The notes: generated by a model from the letters alone, not told the origin. A stretch of DNA of 17,303 nucleotides from Treponema sp. UBA3870 (GCA_002392275.1 DGGQ01000154.1:1-17303); one strand, 5' to 3'. Numbered from the stretch's first letter, positions 6,526 to 15,400 are shown. A program made the numbers and translations.

Positions 6526-7698
6526 TTATGGATATATTTCGTCCGCAAGTTTTTCCAGAGCGGCGACGGTTTCATCTGTTACACTTGTTTTGATTGAGAC
6601 CCTGCTTTCAAGAATGTGGATGTCCCTGCATCCCTCGAACATCGCGGCCATTCCTTTTGCTGCCACTGGTGCCCAGCTTCCGTTTTCAATCAGGGCGACG
6701 GTGCGGTTCTGGTAGTTGCGCTCCGTGAGCAGGTTGATGAAATCCTTCATCTTTGGGAATACCCCTCCGTTGTATGTGGTCGTTGCCAGAACAATTTTTC
6801 CATATCGGAATGCGTCCTCAACACATTCGTAGATGTCCTCACGCGCAAGGTCGTTCAGGGCAATTTCCGGGCATCCTTTTTTCTTTAGAATTTCCGCAAG
6901 CTTTTCGGCGGCCTTTCTGGTGTTCCCGTAGACCGATGTGTAGAAAATCGCAACGCCATCGCACTCAATATCATAGCTCGACCAGATAGTGTATGTGCCG
7001 ATGTAGTATTCAATGCAAGCGTCCAGAACAGGTCCATGGAGCGGACAGATTTTTTTGATTCCAAGCCCGTCAATTTTTTTAAGCAGAGCCTGAACGCTGG
7101 TCCCGAATTTCCCGACTATGCCAAAATAGTAGCGCCTAGCCTCGCATATCCATCCCTCGGGGTCGTCGTAATCCAGCGCACCAAATTTTCCAAAAGCGTC
7201 CGCAGAAAAAAGTGTCCCCTCGTTTTCGTAGTAAGTCATAATCACTTCGGGCCAGTGGACATTCGGAGCGGTGAAAAATTTTAGGGAAGCGTCTTTCCCA
7301 AGCTCCAGAGCGGAGCCGTCCGAAACAACAATCTGCCTTCCAGGAAAGTCGGTTCCGAAAAGGTTCTTCATAATCGTGAACGCCATTTTTGATGCGACAA
7401 TTTTTGCGTCAGGATAGGTGTCGGCAAAAAGTTTTATGTTCGCGGAGTGGTCCATCTCCATGTGCTGTACAACAAGGTAGTCTGGATTCCGTCCACCGTT
7501 TTCATCAAGGACCGACCTGATGTTGTCCATCCATTTGCCGCCAAACCTTGCGTCCACCGAATCCATCACGGCTATGCTGTCGGAAAAAATTATGTAGGAG
7601 TTGTACGCCATCCCGTTTGGGACCTCGAACTGTCCCTCGAACAAGTCTATTTCGTGGTCGTCAACGCCAACGTATTTCACTGTGTCAGAAATCTTCAT
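6526..7698 (-). CDS. fprA: Flavodiiron protein (oxygen/NO reductase), FprA type
   Basis: This is a 390-residue two-domain A-type flavoprotein of the usual length. The N-terminal metallo-beta-lactamase-like domain carries the di-iron ligands: His79, Glu81, Asp83 and His84 (HMEMDH), His148 (APNVHWPE), Asp167 (SADAFG) and His221 (CPLHGPV). From about residue 249 a flavodoxin domain begins, with the FMN phosphate loop TSVYGNT (254-260) and later TTTYNGGVFPKM and ENGSWAP loops. The enzyme reduces oxygen to water, and often NO to nitrous oxide, in the cytoplasm of anaerobes, with electrons from rubredoxin or a similar carrier. No rubredoxin gene is nearby. A TAGGAG site (about 7707-7712) precedes ATG 7698-7696. 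It lies 50 bases after the UrtA-like gene without a terminator. All key ligands are present, so it should be active. Confidence 0.95.
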   Translation of the reverse strand: MKISDTVKYVGVDDHEIDLFEGQFEVPNGMAYNSYIIFSDSIAVMDSVDARFGGKWMDNIRSVLDENGGRNPDYLVVQHMEMDHSANIKLFADTYPDAKIVASKMAFTIMKNLFGTDFPGRQIVVSDGSALELGKDASLKFFTAPNVHWPEVIMTYYENEGTLFSADAFGKFGALDYDDPEGWICEARRYYFGIVGKFGTSVQALLKKIDGLGIKKICPLHGPVLDACIEYYIGTYTIWSSYDIECDGVAIFYTSVYGNTRKAAEKLAEILKKKGCPEIALNDLAREDIYECVEDAFRYGKIVLATTTYNGGVFPKMKDFINLLTERNYQNRTVALIENGSWAPVAAKGMAAMFEGCRDIHILESRVSIKTSVTDETVAALEKLADEIYP

Positions 7699-7748
7699 AT
7701 ATAATGCTCCTAAATATAATGTCTACCGAAGAATAAACCTCTTTCGGA

Positions 7749-8951
7749 TTATTCAGCGTTTCCATAAAGTCCGCGCGCCCATTCGTATGTGCTAAGGTAG
7801 GGGTCAGGCTTGATTGCGCCCTCCGTTGACCAGATTTCATCTATCAGCCCGGAGCCATTGATTTTTCCAATGCGCACCTGCTTGTAGAGATGCTGGTTTG
7901 TGCCGTCGATTGTCACAGTCCCTTCCGGAGCGGTGAAGCTCAGTCCCTTTGATGCCATGCGCACGGACTCCACGTCAAACGTTCCGGCCTTCTCGCACGC
8001 CTTCGCCCACATGTAGACCGCTATGTACCCCGCCTCGATTGGGTCTCCAGTCACACGGTCGCTTCCGTATTCGGACTTGTATTCCGCAACAAATTTTTCG
8101 TTCGCGGATGTATCGGTGGTCTCGTAGTAGTTCCATGAGACGAGCTGTCCCTCCAGGTTTTCCACCCCGATTGCGTTGACCTCTTCCTCGGAGATTGAAA
8201 AACTCATGACCGGTATCCTGTCGGACGTGATTCCCGCCTCCATCAGCTGCCTGAAAAAATATATGTTTGAGTCGCCGTTCAGCGTGTTGATTATGACGTC
8301 CGGCTTTTCCTCAAGGATTTCCTTTATCACGTCGCCAAAATATATGTGGCCGAGCGGAACGTATGTCTCACCGACGCACTCCGCATCAAGCTCCCCGAAT
8401 TCCGCAAGTATGATTCTGTTTGCTGTCCTCGGGAAAATATAGTCGCTTCCAATCAGGTACATGCGTTTTCCGAAAGTCTTTGCGCAGTATTCCACCGCCG
8501 GAACCACCTGCTGATTTGGGGACGCACCCATGTACATTATGTTCGGACTTGCCTCCATGCCCTCGTACTGGACAGGATACCAGAGAAGGCCGTAGTTCTC
8601 CTCGAACACAGTCTTGACCGATTTTCTTGATGCGGATGTCCAGCAGCCGAACACTGTCGCAACCTTGTCGTCCACAAGAAGTTTTTGGGCTTTTTCCGCA
8701 AATGTTCCCGGGTCGCTCGCGCCGTCTTCCTCGATTGGCTTGATTTTTTTACCCAGGACACCCCCGGCCTCGTTGATTTCCTTTATGGCCAGAAGCTCAG
8801 AATCCCTTACCGGGGTTTCGCTCATCGCCATTGTCCCTGAAAGCGAGTGGAGCAGTCCTACCTTGACAAATCCGTCGTCGCTGTTTTTGCCACATCCAGC
8901 AAGGACCGCCAAAAAAAGGAGCAGTCCAGAAAAGAAGATACACTTTTTCAT
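7749..8951 (-). CDS. urtA: Urea/short-chain amide-binding lipoprotein (UrtA/FmdD-like)
   Basis: This is a 400-residue periplasmic binding protein of the type 1 branched-chain amino acid/amide family. The N-terminus is a lipoprotein signal with lipobox LAGC (Cys20), so the mature protein is anchored to a membrane. Long stretches follow the urea ABC-transporter protein UrtA closely: VGLLHSLSGTMAMSE, EDGASDPGTFAEKAQKLL, VFGCWTSASRKSV, LWYPVQYEG, GSDYIFPRTAN, INTLNGDSN and FSISEEEVNAIGVENL. In UrtA systems the permease and ATPase genes (urtBCDE) follow; none does here. Instead the gene starts 12 bases after the stop of a receptor adenylate cyclase, with GGAGG at 8956-8960, and is followed by the flavodiiron gene. 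It may serve a transporter encoded elsewhere, or deliver ligand to the cyclase's sensor domain; the second is inference. Urea versus another amide cannot be decided. Confidence 0.92.
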   Translation of the reverse strand: MKKCIFFSGLLLFLAVLAGCGKNSDDGFVKVGLLHSLSGTMAMSETPVRDSELLAIKEINEAGGVLGKKIKPIEEDGASDPGTFAEKAQKLLVDDKVATVFGCWTSASRKSVKTVFEENYGLLWYPVQYEGMEASPNIMYMGASPNQQVVPAVEYCAKTFGKRMYLIGSDYIFPRTANRIILAEFGELDAECVGETYVPLGHIYFGDVIKEILEEKPDVIINTLNGDSNIYFFRQLMEAGITSDRIPVMSFSISEEEVNAIGVENLEGQLVSWNYYETTDTSANEKFVAEYKSEYGSDRVTGDPIEAGYIAVYMWAKACEKAGTFDVESVRMASKGLSFTAPEGTVTIDGTNQHLYKQVRIGKINGSGLIDEIWSTEGAIKPDPYLSTYEWARGLYGNAE

Positions 8952-8963
8952 AATGCCTCCACA

Positions 8964-11900
8964 TTATAGTATATCGTAGGCAGTCATAAGACCTTTGCCC
9001 TTTACGTTACATTCGACAGGCGCGCTGAATGTGATTCCACCCTCACCGGGCTTCAGATGTTTGAACACGGCCTCAGACACGCGGATTCCACCCGGGTTTG
9101 CGGCTGTCTCCATTCGGCTCGCGACATTCACCGTGTCACCCCACACGTCGTAGATAAACTTTGTCCTTCCGATTACACCGGCGGTTGCGGGTCCGCTGTT
9201 GAGTCCAATCCTCAGATTGAATTTTATGGAGGCGGTCTTGTTGTATTCCGCCAAATCCTGCATCATGCCCTTGGCGAAGTCAATCATCACAAGGACGTGG
9301 TTCTCGTTCGGAGTCGGAAGTCCGCAGGTCGCCATGTATGCGTCGCCGATTGTCTTGATTTTTTCAACACCACATCTCTGTGCGCGTGTGTCGAATCTTG
9401 TGAAAAGCTCGTTAAGCGCGTCAACAATCTCCGTGGCGGTGTGTCCGCTCGATGTCTTTGTGAACTCAACGATGTCCGAAAAAAGCACGGTGACATCCTC
9501 GAACTCCTGGCCTATGGAGTGTATTCCGTCCTTCAGCTCCATGGCAATTTCCGCGGGGAGTATCGCATGCAGAAGCTCGTCCGTCTTTTCCTTTTCCAGA
9601 TTCAGTTCCGCCGTCCTCATCCTTACCATGCGCTCCAGCCTTGCGTTCTCCCTCATAATCCGCCGCTGTTTCAAGAAGAAAATCAGAAACAGTCCACCTA
9701 TGACCGTTATGGCTATGGCAATCCAGAATACCGGCATCTGGTATATGAATGGCTTTTGTACAAAAAGAACCGCCTCCGCCTGAGCGGAATAGAGTCCGTC
9801 CCCGTTGATTGCGTTCACAAGAAAATTGTGCTTCCCCGGACGCAGGTTCGTGTACGACATGGTGCGGCTGGAACTTGGGGAGCTGAAGTTGTTCTCAAAA
9901 TTTGTGAGCCTGTGGGTGAAAGTGATTCTTTCTGGCGAGTCAAAGCTGATTCCCGTGAATGTTATGTCAACGCGCTTTGTTCCCGGGCTAAGAATCACCG
10001 AGTCCATTCCATGCTGGTAGAGAGTGTTGTCCAGGATCACGGAGTTGTCAACAATGACCTTCTCAATCTGGACCAGCGGGGTGGTGTGGCTTTCGGTCAT
10101 CATTCCCGGGTCGTAGATTGCGATTCCATCAACCATGGCGAACCAAATCCTTCCGAACCTGTCAAGTATGCTCTTCGCCGTAGATGTCGGTCCGTCGGAA
10201 TCAAGGCCATCGTTTTTGCCGTAGAATTTTACCTCAGTCTTGCTGGTCCGTCCGGTGATTGTGTCAAGAAACTCATCCATGGGAGCCGATGCAATTCCGT
10301 GGTTGCTTGTCATCCAGAGAGTGTTAGTCGTGTCGGCGATTATCTGGAACATGGAGTCGGTCCCGATTCCGTTCTCAGAGTCTATGTTCTCAAAAACAGT
10401 CGGCATTCCGGTCCTGCTGTCAAAATCCGGGCACCTTGTTATTCCGCTTCCGCTGCAAATCCAGAACGCTCCGTCAAGTTTCTGGGTGATTTTGAAAATG
10501 ACGTTGCCAGCCAGTCCATCCTCGGAGGTGATGTGGGAGATAAGTTCCTCGTCCTTCATCAGATAGATTCCGCCGCCGTCAGTTCCAATCCAGACTATGC
10601 CGTTGGTGTCCTTGTAGAGGGCCATTATGTATTCGTTCTCAAGACCGTTTGTCTGCTTGAAATTTTTGATTGTGCCGTCCGCGTGGATTATGCTGAGTCC
10701 CGTGGTTGTTCCGACATAAAGCTCGTTTGGTTCCGTCTCGATTGCCACACGGACCTTGTTTCCCGCAAGACCGTCGTCGGTGGTCCAGCTTCTGATTTCG
10801 ATTCCGTCGTACCTGAGCTGTCCGGGCTTGGTGTAGCAGCTAACCAGAATGTCACCGTTCCTGGCTGCCTGCACGTCCCTGATTCTCAATCCCCTTGTGT
10901 ATCTTGTCAGCTCGTTTTCCACCCGGATGTCATTTTCGTAGCAGTAAACACCGTCGTCGGTACCGGCCCAGATTTTTCCATGCCGGTCCTCGGTAATGCT
11001 GTTGACCGTGACATCCAGCCGGTCCATCTTGAATTTGCCAAGGGTCAGTTTTCCGATCCCGCTTCTGTCAGTGGCAATCCAGATGTTGCCCTCCCTGTCG
11101 CTTATAATCTTGTTGATTTTGGCAGTGTCAAGGATTTCGCCTGTATACTCGTAAAATTTTCCGCCCGAATATACCACAAGCCCCTTTTCCGTGCCAAACC
11201 AAATTGAACCGTCGGGAGCGATGTAGCTTGCTGTGGTCGGGAATGTGTCAACGGCGGTCCCAGTCACTAATTTTTTTACCTCGCCATTTTCCACCCGCGC
11301 AAGTCCATTGTCGCCAAGCCCTATCCAGTATACACCACTGAGGTCCTGGCATATCGATGTCACAAAATAGATTCCGAACGGCTCCAGCTCCTGTCTCTTT
11401 CTGAAAAGTCCGTCCGAAAAAAGGAATAGCCCCCTCTCGTTTGCGGTGAGGAGCCACATTCTTCCGGCGGTGTCGCAGTAAAAAGATGTCGCTATCGTTC
11501 CCTTGTAGATTGTTCCAGGCTCAAACTGGGGCGTAATCATCCGTCCCTCGGGTGTTATGTAGACAACTCCGTTGGCGGTTCCAACCCATACGTTTCCGCT
11601 TCTGTCCTCCGCAAGGCATCTGATTGAGTTGTTCGGAAGACCGTTCTGCATTGTGTAGGTCTTCTTTGAGTCTCTCGAAATCTTCTGGAGTCCCTCGTCG
11701 TTGGAGCCAAGCCAAAGGTTCCCCCGTGAGTCCTCAAGTATTGCCCTGACGGATACAAATGTGAGGTCGTTCCCGGAGCTGCGCTTGTGTGTCGTGAATG
11801 TGATTCCATCAAAGCGGGCAAGCCCCTCGTAGGTTCCAATGTTTATGTAGCCGTCTGATGTCTGGGCTATGTCCGTTGCTGTCGTTCCGTTGAGTGTGCC

Positions 11901-12023
11901 AAAAGCATTCCATGATTGGTAGACATAGTTACCAAAAAAGGAGTCCTGCGCCGGGACTGCCATTACGGCAAAAAAAAATGCTGCGCCAATAAATGCAATT
12001 TTTTTAATCACACGATTGTTCAT
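8964..12023 (-). CDS. Receptor adenylate cyclase with periplasmic beta-propeller sensor (copy 1)
   Basis: This is a 1019-residue transmembrane cyclase, counted from ATG 12023-12021. That start gives a clean signal peptide (cut near AVPA25-Q) and fits the promoter; the longer open frame to 12134 would read through the promoter. About residues 40-640 hold tandem regulator-propeller repeats (for example EDSRGNLWLGS, EDRSGNVWVGT, DREGNIWIAT, TNGIVWIGTDGGG), probably two seven-bladed propellers. A Y_Y_Y domain follows (about 690-755), then a membrane span (764-784), a short coiled coil, and a class III cyclase (about 840-1015). Metal ligands are Asp850 (FSDIVEFT) and Asp894 (GDAYM), the adenine-selecting pair is Lys890 and Asp959 (YDVWGD), and the transition-state residues are Asn966 and Arg970. 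All are intact, so it should make cAMP on a periplasmic signal. It heads the operon with the UrtA-like gene and is a paralogue of the divergent cyclase. Confidence 0.93.
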   Translation of the reverse strand: MNNRVIKKIAFIGAAFFFAVMAVPAQDSFFGNYVYQSWNAFGTLNGTTATDIAQTSDGYINIGTYEGLARFDGITFTTHKRSSGNDLTFVSVRAILEDSRGNLWLGSNDEGLQKISRDSKKTYTMQNGLPNNSIRCLAEDRSGNVWVGTANGVVYITPEGRMITPQFEPGTIYKGTIATSFYCDTAGRMWLLTANERGLFLFSDGLFRKRQELEPFGIYFVTSICQDLSGVYWIGLGDNGLARVENGEVKKLVTGTAVDTFPTTASYIAPDGSIWFGTEKGLVVYSGGKFYEYTGEILDTAKINKIISDREGNIWIATDRSGIGKLTLGKFKMDRLDVTVNSITEDRHGKIWAGTDDGVYCYENDIRVENELTRYTRGLRIRDVQAARNGDILVSCYTKPGQLRYDGIEIRSWTTDDGLAGNKVRVAIETEPNELYVGTTTGLSIIHADGTIKNFKQTNGLENEYIMALYKDTNGIVWIGTDGGGIYLMKDEELISHITSEDGLAGNVIFKITQKLDGAFWICSGSGITRCPDFDSRTGMPTVFENIDSENGIGTDSMFQIIADTTNTLWMTSNHGIASAPMDEFLDTITGRTSKTEVKFYGKNDGLDSDGPTSTAKSILDRFGRIWFAMVDGIAIYDPGMMTESHTTPLVQIEKVIVDNSVILDNTLYQHGMDSVILSPGTKRVDITFTGISFDSPERITFTHRLTNFENNFSSPSSSRTMSYTNLRPGKHNFLVNAINGDGLYSAQAEAVLFVQKPFIYQMPVFWIAIAITVIGGLFLIFFLKQRRIMRENARLERMVRMRTAELNLEKEKTDELLHAILPAEIAMELKDGIHSIGQEFEDVTVLFSDIVEFTKTSSGHTATEIVDALNELFTRFDTRAQRCGVEKIKTIGDAYMATCGLPTPNENHVLVMIDFAKGMMQDLAEYNKTASIKFNLRIGLNSGPATAGVIGRTKFIYDVWGDTVNVASRMETAANPGGIRVSEAVFKHLKPGEGGITFSAPVECNVKGKGLMTAYDIL

Positions 12024-12029
12024 ACAATA

Positions 12030-12059
12030 ATTATAGAAGAAAAGTGTAAAATTTGCCAA
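12030..12059 (-). promoter_or_regulatory. Promoter of cyclase copy 1, giving a leaderless message
   Basis: On the minus strand TTGGCA (12059-12054) is followed after 18 bases by a perfect TATAAT (12035-12030). The ATG begins only 6 bases after the -10, so transcription should start at or next to the start codon. No Shine-Dalgarno is present. Long A-tracts on this strand just upstream (about 12060-12080) look like an UP element. Confidence 0.75.
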
Positions 12060-12073
12060 TATTTTTTTTAATT

Positions 12074-12110
12074 TTTTTGATGCGCTCATTCTCAAAGTCA
12101 TTGTTTCTTT
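12074..12110 (+). repeat. Direct repeat, left copy (upstream of cyclase 1)
   Basis: TTTTTGAT, GCGCT and the exact 14-mer ATTCTCAAAGTCAT (12088-12101), then (C/T)GTT and a TCTTT end, occur here and again at 12387-12437 in the same orientation. The right copy has extra bases between the blocks. This copy lies upstream of the -35 box and A-tract of cyclase 1. Confidence 0.6.
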
Positions 12111-12176
12111 ATTTTGCGTTAATCTAAATCTCATGGTCTCAAGATAAAATATGTTTCTGCAATTTTTTCAAAAGTG

Positions 12177-12414
12177 ATTGTGGAAGACAAGTGCCAAAAC
12201 TAGAGATGGAAAGTCCTCAAAGGTCTGGGCAAGCACTGTAATGGAGGCAGGGTTCGTGACAAAGAAGCATTTGTGCGGTGCGACCGTAGGGAGTCAGATA
12301 CCTATTTCCGCACACCATGCTGATTGACGCGGTTCCTGACGGGAATGGAAGTGCTTGTCCGTTTAGAATGTGTCTTTCTAACTTTGTTTTTGATTTGCGC
12401 TTGTCTTCCACAAT
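12177..12414 (+). ncRNA. Candidate structured RNA: 238-nt near-continuous rod between divergent cyclases
   Basis: The whole segment folds back on itself. Helices I can draw by hand: 12177-12194 with 12397-12414 (18 pairs); 12195-12200 with 12386-12392 (one bulge); 12207-12213 with 12374-12380; 12226-12237 with 12350-12361 (12 pairs); 12248-12262 with 12324-12338 (two mismatches); 12266-12270 with 12317-12321; 12272-12278 with 12308-12314; and 12286-12290 with 12301-12305, closing a 10-base loop. That is about 73 pairs. Eight are G-T on the plus strand and none is A-C, which favours a plus-strand RNA over a decayed DNA palindrome. Internal loops are 12214-12225/12362-12373, and a purine-rich one in which AATGGA occurs on both sides (12240-12245, 12344-12349). 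The rod with bubbles recalls 6S RNA, but I find no conserved 6S sequence. No clear promoter or terminator flanks it. A hairpin MITE or an inverted-duplication relic are alternatives. Confidence 0.4.
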
Positions 12415-12437
12415 TCTCAAAGTCATCGTTGTTCTTT
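12387..12437 (+). repeat. Direct repeat, right copy (upstream of cyclase 2)
   Basis: This is the second copy of the repeat at 12074-12110. The exact 14-mer ATTCTCAAAGTCAT is at 12413-12426 and the TTTTTGAT block at 12387-12394; the intervening bases are the right arm of the rod's outer helix. It abuts the -35 region of cyclase 2, so a regulator bound here could control that promoter. Confidence 0.6.
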
Positions 12438-12457
12438 GGGGAAAAATGGTATATAAT
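12429..12457 (+). promoter_or_regulatory. Promoter of cyclase copy 2, near-leaderless
   Basis: A perfect TATAAT (12452-12457) lies 9 bases before ATG 12467. At 17 bases upstream is a weak -35, TTGTTC (12429-12434, matching only TTG). There is no Shine-Dalgarno before the ATG, so the message should start within a few bases of it. The weak -35 beside a repeat suggests that an activator may be needed. Confidence 0.6.
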
Positions 12458-12466
12458 TGTCATACT

Positions 12467-15400
12467 ATGACTAAGAGATTTTCTATTATGCTGCTATCAA
12501 TTTTGGCGGTCTGCGCTTCGGTCTTTTCGGAGCCTGTAGTGGACAATACTTTCCTGAACGATTTTGTCACAAAGACCTGGACAACTGACGACGGACTCCC
12601 AGGCATGACCATTACCGACATGATTCAGGACCGGAAGGGATACATCTACATAGGAACCTACGACGGTATTGTGAGGTTCGACGGTGTTGATTTCACAACA
12701 TACAGCCGTGCGGTGGATGAGAAATATGACTTCGCAACCGCTCACTCTCTTTTTCAGGACACAAAGGACAATATCTGGATTGGACACAACGATGAGGGAA
12801 TCACCCGGATGGCACCCGATGGCTCAATCAAAAAATATACGGTTGACGACGGTCTTCTGAACAACAAGATAAACGCCATCACCGAGGACCCGGACGGGAA
12901 TATCTGGGTCGGAACGGCGGTGGGTCCATGCTACATCACCCCGGAAGGAAAGGTCATGGTTCCAGAGCGTGACAGCGCCATTGACGAAAAAATCATCATC
13001 AGCGACATGTTCTGCGACACATCCGGAAGGATTTGGATTGCGACAGGGAGTGAGCTTTATGTTTATGAGGAAAAACTTCTGAGACGCTTCGCAGGATTTT
13101 CCACACTGGACACTGACGATGTTTACAGCGTAAGGCAGGACAAAAGCGGTGCGCTATGGTTTGCGGTGGGTCCATGCTATGCGGTCTGCTTAAAAAATGG
13201 CGAGGAGACCGTGTACGACGTGAGCCATCCGCACAAAAAGCCATCATCCGTTTCCGTGATTATGTCGGACTCACTGGGAAACTACTGGGTCGCAAGCGAT
13301 GCCGGTATAACAGTTATCCACAACGGAATGTACACGTACTACGATACCCAGAACGGTCTTCCCGATGACGGAGTGACAATTGCCATTGAGGACAACGAGG
13401 GAAACATCTGGCTGGGTCTGAACCGTGGCGGCCTTGTCAAACTGAGCCGTGGAAAATTTTTAACCGTTCCGACCAACATAAGCATCAACTCAATCTGCGA
13501 GGACACTTTGCGCAATGTGGTCTGGCTGGGTTCGGATAACGGAGTTCTCTGCTACAAAAACAACAAGTTCATCGACAGCGAGCTTGGGGAACTTACCACC
13601 GGGCTCAGGGTGCGGCACATCGGTTTTACAAAGGACAAGGAACTTCTTGTGTCCACATTCTCGACAGACATTCCGCAAATCCGCATGATGCCAAACGGGG
13701 AAATCAAAACTTGGTCGGTGGAAGACGGGATTGTCGGAAACAGGGACCGGGTATCAATCAAGACGAGCGGTGGAGACTATTATGTTGGAACGGCGCAAGG
13801 GCTTACGGTAATCCACAAGGACGGAAGTCTTGACACAATCTCGAAGAAGCTGGACATGGAGAACACCTACATCATGTGGCTTTTCGAGGACAATAGCGGG
13901 CAGGTATGGATTGGGACCAACGGCGGCGGTGTCTATGTCCTGAAGGACGAACAGATTCAAAAGCACTACACCACCGCTGACGGCCTTGCGGGCAACGTGA
14001 TTTTCAAAATCTACAGCCAGGACGAGAACATCTGGATTTGCACCGGCACGGGACTCTCTGTGCTGAATCCTGATGACGGAAGATTTGTCAACTTCAATTC
14101 GCTCAACGGACTTGGAACGGACAGCGTTTTCCAGGCTCTTGTCGATTACACAGGAACCGTCTGGATTACGACAAACAAGGGAATCCTTTCCACAAAGATG
14201 TCCGAGATTAAGGAAACGATTGAGGGTAAGAGGAAGACCCTTGCCGTGCACAACTATGGCAAATCGGACGGACTCAACACGGGAGGTGTCACCTCGACAT
14301 CCTGCTCGCTCAAGGACTCCCAGGGCAGGCTATGGTTCACCCTTGTGGATGGATTCGCAATCTACGACCCGATAAAATCAGGAAGCAACCAGAAGGTTCC
14401 GCGCATCGAGATTGAGGGATACATAATCGACAACGACCACTACGACTACCACGGGGAAAAAATTGTTGTCCCCGCCCGCGCAAAGCGTCTCAGCATAAAA
14501 TACACTGGGCTTACATCCACCGCGCCGGAGAGGGTCCAGTTCAGGTACATGCTTGAGGGATTCGAGGAAGAATATTCGGACTGGGGCACAACAAGGGTCA
14601 TATCCTACACGAACATAAAGCCGGACAACTACAAGTTTACGGTGATGGCCCTCAACAACGACGGACTGGAGAGCCTGCCTTCCGAACCTGTCTACATCAC
14701 AAAGCTGCCGCACATCTGGCAGAGACCATGGTTCTGGATTGCGGTAGTCCTTGCAGTGGCGCTTGGCATTTTTGCGATTGTCCGCTACAAGCTCTACCAG
14801 ATGAGACGCTACCAGAAGCAGCTGGAACAGAAGGTTGACGAGAGGACCCAGGAGCTTAAGATTGCGAACGAAAAGGCGGAGAATCTTCTTCTGAACATCC
14901 TTCCCCAGGAGATTGCGACGGAGCTGACCGAACATCCCGACAGGACTATAGCCAAGAAATACTCAAACGCGACCGTTCTTTTTACGGACATTGTTGGGTT
15001 CACGAAGATGAGCAGCGTTATGACCCCGGAAAAGGTTGTCACCATGCTCAACAGGCTGATTTCAAAATTCGACGAGAGGGCAAAGAAGGAAGGGATTGAA
15101 AAAATCAAGACCATAGGCGACGCATATATGGCGGCAACAGGACTTACCGAATCCGGCGACAGCACCGGGGTGGAAAGGATGATTCGTTTTGCGCGTGGGC
15201 TTATTGATGATGTCCGCGAGTTCGATGAGATTTCGGACCTGGGAATCCAGATTCGCATTGGAATCAACACGGGAGATTTGGTCGCCGGCGTAATCGGAAA
15301 GAGCAAGTTCATCTACGACATCTGGGGTGACACAGTGAACGTCGCAAGCCGCATGGAAAGCACCGGCATACCGATGAAAATCCACGTGAGCGAAGAGACA

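Noticed and set aside
9057..11207. 716-codon open frame on the plus strand opposite cyclase 1
   Set aside because: Shadow of the real gene's codon bias: starts mid-gene, no family motif, and the minus-strand protein has clear domains and catalytic residues.
12024..12134. N-terminal extension of cyclase 1 to ATG 12134
   Set aside because: It would translate through a TTGGCA-18-TATAAT promoter and bury the signal peptide; ATG 12023 fits both.
12208..12216. GGAAAGTCC, resembling the 5' signature of RNase P RNA
   Set aside because: The segment is too short for RNase P RNA and the matching 3' ACAGAA core is not present in the right place.
12217..12426. 69-residue minus-strand reading frame across the rod segment, starting MTLRIVEDK
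   Set aside because: No ribosome site or promoter, it begins in the direct repeat, and its bases are explained by the pairing pattern of the rod; an odd Cys/His-rich C-terminus is not enough.
12317..12466. N-terminal extension of cyclase 2 to ATG 12317
   Set aside because: It crosses the rod and the TATAAT promoter; ATG 12467 gives a proper signal peptide.
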